Positions 54,961 to 64,000 of a DNA stretch of 64,000 nucleotides are shown here, in pieces. Position 1 is the first letter of the stretch. The number at the start of each line of letters is the position of its first letter. The notes beneath the pieces are model-generated. The model had not been told where the DNA came from, did no database searches, and saw only the letters and a program-made list of their open reading frames with translations. Source of the DNA: Mixophyes australis (Eukaryota > Chordata > Amphibia > Anura > Limnodynastidae); NCBI GenBank assembly GCA_036250195.1, contig JAVHZZ010000006.1:191889850-191953849 (forward strand), read 5' to 3'. Position numbers and translations under genes: made by a program.

Positions 54961-55440
54961 CACTTTTCTTTTCTTAGTAGTGGACCCAGGGCTCTGCTGC
55001 TTGCCGCTTTTAGCAGGGGCATGAAGGGATTTTGTCCTATTTTTCCTGTGGTTGGCCTGAATGACTTTGACCCTCCGGGGTTTTATGGGTTTTTACCTTC
55101 ACCTGCGTTGCTACTCTTTTCCTTTTCCGTTACTAATTTTGTATTGTATTCATGTTATTATGTTCTGCATAGAGGGTGAGTAATACTTCAAGTTTTCTGC
55201 CATTGCGGGTTACAGACAGCACCCTCCTACTCCCATCCCTCCCCCACAGGGGAATATTTTTTTGGGTTCCTCTTTTAGTTTATTATGCTTTCCAATTGAG
55301 TAATTTATACATAATATATGGTTAGAAATTGTATTGTCCATTAAATTCCTGAGAGCTTACCTCTGTTTCCAGATTGAACCTTACACATATTTCGTATCTT
55401 CTATTTAGGTGTGGACAGCAAGAAGATTCATATTTGGGTT
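54961..55440. other. DIRS internal non-coding segment
   Basis: No coding block. It lies between the recombinase and the SGNH-like region and contains GACAGCACCCTCCTACTCCC. It probably belongs to the DIRS element. Confidence 0.45.
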
Positions 55441-55830
55441 TTCATCATCATCATCATCATCATTTATTTATATAGCACCACTAATTCCGCAGCGCTGTAC
55501 AGAGAACTCATTCACATCAGTCCCTGCCCCATTGGAGCTTACAGTCTAAATTCCCTAATATAAACACACATTCACACAGACACAGACAGACAAAGAGGGA
55601 GATAGACAGACAGGGAGACAGACAGACAGAGACTAGGGACAATTTTTGATAGCAGCCAATTAACCTACTAGTATGTTTTTGGAGTGTGGGAGGAAACCGG
55701 AGCACCCAGAGGAAACCCACGCAAACACAGGGAGAACATACAAACTCCTCACAGATAAGGCCATGGTCGGGAATCGAACTCAAGACCCCAGTGCTGTGAG
55801 GCAGAAGTGCTAACCACTAGGCCACTACGT
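55441..55830 (-). mobile_element. V-SINE-like copy inserted in the DIRS element, full length
   Basis: In minus sense: tRNA-like head TAGTGGCCTAGTGGTTAGCA (A-box-like), GAGTTCGATTCCCGAC (B-box-like), core GTGTTTGCGTGGGTTTCCTC through CCGGTTTCCTCCCACACTCC, a variable CT/GTCT-rich zone, and tail GGTGCTATATAAATAAATG with (ATG)n. It interrupts the DIRS reading just before the SGNH-like block, so it is younger than that element. Confidence 0.9.
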
Positions 55831-55833
55831 TTA

Positions 55834-56395
55834 TTGGGCAGGCAAGCACGTTATGGCCCAAAACTGGTCTTGGTTGCCATCCCATGTCAGATGGATTGGG
55901 AGGAGGGGTTTAAAATGGTCCACCTACTTTCCCCTCATTTCCCGTGAAATTAAAGAGCATGGGACTACTGATATACTGGTCATCCATTTAGGGGGCAACA
56001 ATGTGGGAGTAGGTAAATCTTTGGATCTTATTATTAATATCCGCACTGACCTTTCAGCTGTTTTCCAGCAATGGCCTAATATTAAATTGCGTTGGTCCTA
56101 CTTAAATCACCGCCTTACATGGAGGTCTGGCATACCTAACATCACCATGGCGTCCACAATTAAGAAAGTTTATTAGTCAGCTAGTATGGTTGTTCGAGCG
56201 TTGGGGAGCTCGGTCATAACTCACCCCCCTCGCATTTGTTTAGACCTGATGGGGTACATTTAACGGAAGAAGACTTACATTTTTTCATAGACCAGTTGTT
56301 ATGGAAGATAAGCCAGTGGTTAGGTCTGTTAGTGGCGGGTCGCGTATCTGTTAAAAGATTGCGGCATTGGGTAGGAGAGCATTGCAGTCAGTAGG
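55834..56395 (+). mobile_element. DIRS-associated SGNH hydrolase-like ORF, decayed
   Basis: The open frame 55853-56176 reads SWLPSHVRWIGRRGLKWSTY and then TTDILVIHLGGNNVGVGKSL. HLGGNNVG matches the GxN block of SGNH hydrolases. Downstream, after a stop and a frameshift, LFRPDGVHLTEEDL (about 56236-56280) matches the C-terminal DxxH block. SGNH-like ORFs are known in some frog DIRS-type elements. The N-terminal GDS block is not visible, perhaps displaced by the SINE. The role in the element is unknown. Confidence 0.7.
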
Positions 56396-56740
56396 TATGT
56401 ATATGGTGCTGGGTTAAACTAATCACAGGTCACTACCCACTTCAGTGTCAACATATGGTTGGTCCGCCTGTGAGGGGGACCCCTCGGCCAGTATGTGCAG
56501 ATTAATTCCGGCAGTTTCAGAGGGTGTGTAGTCAAGCCGCTTGGACAGATTTTAGCACTGGTCAATAGATAAGGTATGATCCTGGGTTGGTGGTAATATG
56601 GTCTGACCTTCCCATCGTTATTGGCTTTGCATAGTCTGACTGCCCTGCTCTCATCCGAGATCGAGTCCTCAGTTAAGTTCAATAAATTAATATTCTTCTT
56701 CCAACTTAATTTGGTGTCTGTGTCGTTATTTGGTTTAAGT
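56396..56740 (+). mobile_element. Probable DIRS 3' terminal region
   Basis: Non-coding sequence with TTCAATAAATTAATATTCTT near 56680-56705 following the SGNH-like ORF. I infer it is the terminal repeat zone but could not match it to a left repeat. Confidence 0.4.
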
Positions 56741-57420
56741 AATATGTTTATGTTTTAGTTGTAATGGTTGTTTATAATGGGAATCATCCACGCTATGCAT
56801 TTTAGTGCGTACCGGTACTATGTTGCCCCCAAGTCGTGTATGAAATAGTATAGGTTTATACAGGGACAGATGCACACAGAGAATATAAGAGACTAACCCC
56901 ACAAAATGTAAATTAATATAATAGTCTAAGCCCACTAGGAGTAGGGGCGACAACATGACCAGCAAACAGGAGCAGGCGGCTAACAGAATCGTGAGAGTTA
57001 CCATCGAGGTCTGGGCGACCAGCAAAGATAAACAGTATGTCAGTACAGACAGCAGACAGGATAAATGGTGACAGGCTGACCTCAGTATGGGCAGCAGATA
57101 GAATAACCGGTAACAAGCAGAAGTGGAGGAAGGCGACAGACAAGAATGGTCAAACACGAACAGGGTCTATAATGAGCAGACTATAATGCGCTATAGAGCA
57201 TAAGCACCTAGGCAAGCTAACGCTATTACAGACAGCGAATAACTGGCTCTGACAGACTAATAAACCCACCAAGGACCAATACCAGCAGCACATCAATTCA
57301 GCCCTCACAGCGCTAATAAGGTACAATAAAACCAAAGATTGTTAAGGCAACCAACACAAAGATCAAATGGGCGGAGGAGCGGTGGAACACGTGAGTCTGT
57401 CACTCTTTCTATCCACAATC
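56741..57420. repeat. Unclassified LTR-like segment
   Basis: The interior words (CAGCAGACAGGATAAATGGT, CGACAGACAAGAATGGTCAA) and base composition resemble the CAG-rich interiors of the LTR-like inserts at 20607 and 47029, but no ends or duplication were identified. Overlapping minus-strand open frames at 56735-57335 match nothing. Confidence 0.3.
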
Positions 57421-58059
57421 CTGAAAAAGGGTATTTTCTTCCTACTCCAAGCTAATTCTATTAAAAATAAAAAAATTCTTCCTATAGGGGATAAAAAAGT
57501 GGAAGTATATTTTTCCCTGTAATTTCCAAATAAATGAGATCTTTATCCCAATGTTCTATCCAAAGGAAGCATAATGTGTTCCTGAAAAAAATTAAAATAA
57601 AATTCACCTGAGTGAAGTATGAAATAAAAAAGTTTTTCCCTGTGGAGAAAATGGGAAAATTGGTCTTGTCATATGAAGCAAGACGGATGTCGTTCTGAAA
57701 GGGTTAATCCTGCTGGAAAGTTATTCTCTATCAGAAGACTACTGCTGTTTTGCTTCAAAAGGAAGTTTTAATTTAGTTTTCTTTCAACTTTTCGTTTTAA
57801 TGTCAAGTACTCCAAATCCTGGCTTGTGCATTTATGTCGTAGCAATGAAAGAAAAAATACAATACACATTTGAATTAATTATCAAAATCTGATGGGAACA
57901 AAATAACAAAGATTTGCTTTCTTTCATTGCTATCAGGAGATGACTATTGTTACACAGGGCAATTATGTTACTGTGTACATTAGCAGTTCATGCCACAATA
58001 TGCTTCTCTGATATTGAACCAGTGACAGATTAAAGTGCCATCTGCCATGGGCGTTGTTC

Positions 58060-58345
58060 AAGCCATGGGCCCTAAAACAACTTTGCACCTGGACAAACCA
58101 TGTTACAATGCAAGGGGTTCAAATTGACTTATTTGTGTGCACGCAAGAATATAACTGGCTGCTTTTCAAGTAGCACATAGATACTTGATAGCTTTATTTT
58201 TACACTGAAATTAAAGTTGCCTTATACTAACTATAAAAATATCCCTACATTTTACATTTACCTCCCCCTCTAATGCAACATGGTTTTGCCAAGGTGCAAA
58301 TTTGCTCCTTTTCTTTGCTTTGCTCCCAACTCAAAATCAGACCCC
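58060..58345. mobile_element. Diverged copy of the palindrome-bearing MITE
   Basis: TTACAATGCAAGGGGTTCAA, CAAGTAGCACATAGATACTT and GATAGCTTTATTTTTACACT follow the order of 38460-38570. The ends are eroded. Confidence 0.55.
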
Positions 58346-59945
58346 TAAAGTTCAGTTTCCCCTTCTGTCGAGGTCATACTTGAGTATGAATGGGACAGTC
58401 CATGGACTAGTGCCCATAATGTCCTTCTTATAGGCAACCGCTGTAAGTGGCAATACCAATGCAATATAATTTATATTTTCAAAGTAGCAGAAATAAATGA
58501 AAATAAAGATAGAAATTTTACTCCCAATCCATTTACCCCTGGTTAGTAACACCTGTTTTGTATGCTGAAGCAATAAGCCACTCATAGTTTTACCAACCAG
58601 CCAGGAACATATGGGAAAAAAAGCTAATCTAAGAAATAAATAATTATGCTGCTAATTTGGAATATAACATTAAGTTAATACTCGTGACATCTATGGAGTT
58701 TTGGAGGTGAACGATAGACTGGGTGTTCTCCACAGGAACTGTAAGAGTTAAGTCTCTCTCCAGCAGGTGTCTGAGAGGTTAATGTACAAATACAGCTGAC
58801 AACAGCTATCATCCATGTCGGGTAAAGCGTCCTCCCTGATCCTGCCGGGATCTCTGCATGCGTGGGGCAAGCCATCTGTTACCTTCACCACTGGATATAA
58901 TTAAATGGACAACTGAACCAGCAGTGGGACTTCAGCCACTGCTACATTAGCAGCTGTCACCTAAGTTTGTACACACTCCCGGCTGGGTCCTTTATTATGG
59001 TCTCCTAGCTGCTTAGCTATCGGCACTGGCCAATACGCATCTGTTTATTTTCTGATAAAAGTTATGCAGGCTCAATATCCCCTGATATATCTACAGTTTG
59101 TGTTTGATTACTGAATTTCCAGGATTAGACTTATCTACTGCTCTACATATTATGCTGCTTAGAAGCTATTCAGTGAATCTACCTGCATCGCTGCTGCCTT
59201 TCTAAATTGTACTGGAACAGCATAGCACACTGGGCGGAACACAGTGTTCCAAAAATGTAAATTGTGTCTCTATGAATTCCTAATTCACAAATGCATACAT
59301 ATTGACCACTGTTTTTTGCTATTATTGTCCTAGACATACAAGTGATGATTTCTTTTCAAATGCAGACAACATCAAAATGCGTAATGTACCAATGTATATT
59401 TTTTTGCTTTGCGTCTTTTCAGTAGCGGTCCGAAGGGAACAAAAACAAAGACAGGAATTAAAAACAGAAAAAGCAAGAAAAAAAGCATGCTGGGGTAAAC
59501 AATAAAACTAGCAAAGGCAAAATGCTTGTGTGCCCAGAATCTAATTTTCACTGTTTAACATCAATGAAATACTTCAGCTCAGGTTATTGCAATTGGAAAA
59601 TAGGTTTGAAAAGTGGGGGCAGTATATTATCTCACTGTAAATTTTCTGAGGTTGGCAATGTTCTGCAAATATGTAGAAATATTTTACAAAGAATATGGTT
59701 TGCTTCTGCTAACTACAAATGATGCAGCTAAGATGTTCTACCCGATATTGCTGGAGAAAAAGGAGAAATGTGTGTCCAGCATTATACAACAAAAGCAGGA
59801 AGCTGTCTCGCTGTGTACCAAATAATACACATGTGAGAATGCGCCAGTGGAATTGTGCAGTAGGCCCGATATTAACGCATATGGCCGTGAAATGAGCGAT
59901 AAGCACATAAACATTGGGATCATTATTGGATACACCTGTAAATCC
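58346..59945. other. No gene seen
   Basis: Several 60-77-codon open frames on both strands match no family and have no splice context. Confidence 0.35.
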
Positions 59946-59949
59946 AAAC

Positions 59950-60345
59950 GGGCCCTGCTACTTCCCTCCCCACTCAGCGCCCCTGCTCATCCCTCCATTC
60001 TTATCTTGTGTGGAGCAAGTGGTGGCAGCAAGCAGAAGAAGGGGATAACTGTCATAGTACTCACTATGATGCTGCTGGCTGCTGCCCCATTGCAGTGCAG
60101 CAGCATCTCAGAAAGTTGTGCACAGGATGTGCTCAAGTTCATTTAAATACTTAAAAACACCCTTTCTTCCCCATTGTCATACAATGAGGAAAGGGGTGGG
60201 CTCAGTGTGGGGGCTCCACAGGAAAGTAAAAAACAGCAAGTGAATGACGTAATGTCACTCATTCAGTGATTAAGTCCCCCCCAAAATATTGGTACTCTAT
60301 GCAACCGCCTTAGTTCATCTAATGGTAGAGCCAGCCTTGCCTGTG
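59950..60345. repeat. Possible hAT-like MITE remnant
   Basis: GGGCCCTGCTACTTCCCTCC at the left and CTAATGGTAGAGCCAGCCTTG at the right (quoted in part) resemble CAGGGCC-type ends, and the base composition differs from the flanks. No target duplication is visible. Confidence 0.35.
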
Positions 60346-61880
60346 TGTACATGTACATAGAGATGTACCATGGAAACTGTGAAGTGCAAGTCTGTAGGCA
60401 GCTTAAAGATAAACATGTGCTACCTAGTCGCCATAGTGAGCATCAAGCTCTTGTGTTGTTCAGAAAGAAGACTGTTTTCGATCCCTCTGGTCTTTAAGGG
60501 GTTTAGAGTCTGGTGAATTTTTTTGTGACCAAGGAGTTCCCTTCACTCTTTAAGAGTCAGCTTGGCGTAACAATTGTGCTCTGCTAAAACTTGGGATTGT
60601 CTCCTATGAATGGAACTGCGTTACCCGTACTACATCAGTTGTTTCCAAACTGTGAAGTTTGGAAGAAATTTTTAGCTGAATGTGAAATCAAAGCAAGGAA
60701 ATAAAAAGTCCTGAGCATAAATATGCATATTTAAAAACACGTCTCCAAGTTATTTATAAACTACTTACCTTCTTGTTTCCTTAGAGAATCTGCTCCAGCT
60801 GCCTGTGTTTTTTTCCTCATCTATGGTTTATTTGTTAATTAATTTTCAATTTGTATGTCTTAAAATGTATAGACATGGGAGAGATTAAGCATAGTTAGAG
60901 CTGGGATGGTTTTAGCACCGAATGGAATATGAGGTGAGAGACTTTTAGTAAGAAAACTTAGCACTGCATTATTAAATCATCAACATATTCAAAACGAGGC
61001 AAGTTACCTAGTCACCCAGTATCATAAGACAAGTTGACTGTGCCTATCCGGCTGTTGTAGACCTACAAGGACTAGCATGAGGGCAAGTCAGAAGCTGGGA
61101 GGCAATGCTGAGATTTTGGAGTTGCACAAAGGTTTTTGAGCCTCAGTTTGGCTTCCTCTTACTTAAAGAAACTAAGAAAAAAAAATCAAGTTGCATTATA
61201 TAAATGCTACAGGTGATATTCCAAAAACTGTAAGAGCGTAAGAGAATTGTAAAAACATATAGTAAAAGAGAAGCATATTTAAGGATGCAGAAACTAATTG
61301 AAGGACAGAGGTCAAGGGAACCACTTAGCTCTCAAAACACATGTGGCTAGCCCTACAACATCCACATGTACACAGTATACATTTAAATGTGACATTAATA
61401 TAAGAAGACAACTCTTTTTATTATACTTTACCTATACTGTTGTTGGCATAATGCAAAATATTAAAAGGTAATGACACACTGTTTAAAAAAATAATCCATT
61501 CACAAATTGATAAGATGATTTCCAAATTATTTTAACTTTTCTGCTGTGTTCTGGTAGAAAAATAGAGACACCTATTCATTTGTAAACTGGAGATTCCTGT
61601 TGACATGTAACAGGTTAGAAAAAAAATCAATCAATTTCCCAACCCTCTCTATTCACTAGACTAGAACTTTTCAGGCAGTGAGGATTATTGTTACATTCTT
61701 ACATTGTTGCAACAATATTGCAGTGATTGATAAAACCCTTTTAGGTCTTTCACTTTCTGTTTAGAATGCATTTCACAAGCACTGCTGACAGAATATGCAT
61801 CTAGGAATGATTGACTGCCATTGTCACCATGCCACTCAGGTTTAAACTGGAGGGATATGGCCCTGAGAGAGTAATAAGCA
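60346..61880. other. No gene seen
   Basis: AT-rich sequence with no coding exon, RNA gene or clear repeat. Confidence 0.35.
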
Positions 61881-61884
61881 CACA

Positions 61885-61887
61885 CAC

Positions 61888-61933
<46 letters not shown>
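61885..61933. repeat. (GA)n microsatellite
   Basis: An alternating AG run of about 45 bases. The RERERE and SLSLSL frames across it are artefacts. Confidence 0.95.
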
Positions 61934-61935
<2 letters not shown>

Positions 61936-64000
61936 TGAGCACCAAGACAACTGTATTGTAAGAATATTATGCCGGGTGGAAAACAATGTACTTACACCTG
62001 TTGTAAAACCAATCACTCCACAACCAGCTATGCTGAACACAACTGATTATAGTTTGTTCAAACATAGTTTGTTCAAACATACATGCCCGTTTACGACCCG
62101 GATGCTCAGTAACACAACAGGAAATTTGCCTGCCAATAGATATATATTTATAATATGTGGCGCCTGAATCGTTATGTTAGCCCACTCAATGTAATGAACA
62201 GATACTTTGATATTGCCCTGTACTCAGCCACTGACGTTACTCACTCTACATACAAATCCTTCTTTTCCATGCAAGCCCATTGCTAAACCTGCACAGCCTG
62301 CAAAGCAGGCGGAGGGAAGGGGGAGGAAGGGATTTAACTCCCCATTCAGAAGATCAAATTACAAACAGATATCCTGCAGGATTTTCCTCTTTCAGATGAT
62401 CTGTAGATATACAGTAGTGTACACAGAACAAGATAGCTCCCTTTCCTAGTTACTGATGTCACCGTGATGCAGCATGGAGTCTTAACCACAGCCTCCATTT
62501 TAATATAGTTGACACATTCTGGTTTGTAAACATGTTAGAAAAAGTTGAAGGTATAGGATACAATCATGTGCATTATTAGAAAGATTTGGAGGCATCTTTT
62601 AGAGACAGGGGATTTACAATGAGCAGTCATTTGTAGTCCAGATGCTGTGACACACATTTCTCATGAGGGTCAGCCAGTTATCTACCAGCTGGCTGATAAG
62701 CATGTTAGTTGTGGTTCAGCAACAGCTGAAATGATGTCTGTCGTGAACATAGAGAGCTTGCAGTTATTTATAAGGGATAATTCATAACTGCAGTGTAAAT
62801 AGGTTATATCAAATTAATCCATTGATAAGTTTAGTTAAGTGTTAAATGTGAAGTCAGAGAGTCGGATGTAAATGTATTGGATGGCTTTGCACATCCCAGT
62901 ATGAGAAGATAGAAGTGTCACCTGGGGACAACTTCAAAGAGCTCCCGTGGTTAGATATAGCCTGGTTGTAAAAACCTGAATAGACGTTTAGGTACCGCTC
63001 AACATGTGGTCTGGCTCAAAGAGGCCATGTGCTGACATAGGCTATATGTAATATAGACAAAAATAATTCAGTTTTAAAATATGCCACTTAAAATCAATGA
63101 AAGTAGTGATCAACCACATATTCCTCAATAGCATGATGAAGGGCAGCTCATATGTTGAATTTAAAATTCTGCCCTACAGAGAAATGAAGGAAATGAGTGT
63201 AAGCTCGGCGAATACACTGTATTTAGGCGTATTTGATATCAAAAGATGGACAGAGTCATAAGGGATTTATTAATGATAAAATTGGAAGGATGTGACGTGC
63301 TACAAAAAAGTTATATCACATAGAATTGATTAGTAATTCAGGCAACATGCAAATGGTGATTGAGAAAGTGGCACAGGCCACAACTCCCTATTAGCATTAA
63401 ACACTGCCCATGTTACGACCATCCCATTTCATTTTGCTTAAAAACCTGTGTTTTTAAGGGACAGCTTCTTGGGGATCAATCTAATTGAAGGACTGTCCAT
63501 CTTTTCTGCCTGCCCCAATCTGCATACAGATTATTATATGTAAGTGATGCTCTGTACTATCATCCCATTTGTTTTTATAACTGTTTGCAATTTTTTACTT
63601 GTATGTCAAAACTTTATCTAACTGTTTTTTTATTTTCTGACAGCATTGTACTTTTTGTATATTAAATCTTAAATTTAATAGTTCTGTCCTTATTGCTCTA
63701 AACGAATCCATTGCCTGTTTAGAAGAGACAGATTGCTTGGCTGGATTAACTCTTTAGAAACCAGTGTGTGAAGGGTTAACTGTTTAGCTAGCAGAGAACA
63801 GCGTGTGCACAATTGGGTGATTAAGTCATAGGTTTGCTACGTGCCTTATACGTAGCTGGTGGCAGTTGCTGAGAGGTGTGAAGCGTGCATCTGTGTTGGG
63901 AAAAGGGACCAGCGAAATCTGTAGCCTTAGAGAAAGGTGAGTGTGAGATTTGGGTTGGAATCCTGTGTGTTCCCTTACAGTAAGCTTCCAAGTCACAAGT
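61934..64000. other. No gene seen
   Basis: A short local duplication (TAGTTTGTTCAAACATA twice at about 62049-62080) is present. AAAGGTGAGTG at 63934-63944 resembles a splice donor, but no conserved coding block precedes it, so no exon is called. Confidence 0.35.

Noticed and set aside
55770..55830. tRNA gene candidate (A- and B-box-like sequences)
   Set aside because: It is the head of a SINE, with the SINE core continuing directly behind it and no intact cloverleaf; the same applies at 49180-49240.
63900..63945. Possible 5' exon ending in AAAG|GTGAGTG
   Set aside because: A donor-like string alone is weak; no coding block, acceptor or promoter supports it.

Overview
The window looks like a repeat-rich, largely non-coding piece of a vertebrate nuclear genome, most likely an amphibian and probably a frog. 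The reasons are one clean vertebrate exon with intron splice sites, long AT-rich introns or intergenic DNA, no bacterial-style genes, and a mobile-element mix common in frogs: Tc1/mariner, DIRS with a tyrosine recombinase, Penelope-like elements (PLEs), tRNA-headed SINEs, CR1/L2-like and L1-like LINE fragments, and many hAT-like and Harbinger-like MITEs. The species assignment is inference.

The only host protein-coding sequence I can support is one exon on the minus strand (26183-26413). It is a 231-bp PAS-domain exon of an ERG-type potassium channel, best matched to KCNH6. Exon 1 would lie to the right and exon 3 to the left. I did not find either, so at least part of the window is KCNH6 intron. 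Two diverged direct copies of a roughly 430-bp sequence flank this exon (24957-25389 and 27170-27808). Each carries the same short antisense open frame, and one has gained a 175-bp MITE.

Layout: 1-6.6 kb holds a fold-back element, a ~115-bp tandem array, a PLE terminal region with a hammerhead-like motif, a hAT-like MITE with an 8-bp target duplication, and a G-rich VNTR repeat. 8-15.5 kb holds SINEs, a second PLE terminal region (minus strand), a truncated Tc1 element, a second copy of the VNTR repeat, and a large palindrome. 17-22 kb holds MITEs and a CR1/L2-like LINE split by an LTR-like insert. 24.9-28.1 kb is the KCNH6 exon neighbourhood. 30-33.6 kb is rich in AT and GATA microsatellites, with a LINE tail, a PLE terminal region and MITEs. 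34.6-37.7 kb is a decayed PLE coding body split by a hairpin-shaped insert. 38-44.3 kb holds MITEs and a second hairpin-shaped insert that contains a hammerhead motif. 44.5-48.5 kb is a nest of DIRS, L1, Tc1 and LTR-like sequence. 52-56.7 kb is a long, inactivated DIRS element with reverse transcriptase/RNase H, tyrosine recombinase and an SGNH-hydrolase-like tail, interrupted by a SINE. The rest is AT-rich sequence in which I see no gene.

The most interesting signal is a set of five hammerhead-ribozyme-like motifs tied to PLE-type sequence. In four of them the short stem I pairs although its sequence differs from copy to copy. Two ~0.9-1.1-kb inserts with ~155-bp inverted arms and 15-16-bp target duplications appear to be compact PLE derivatives.
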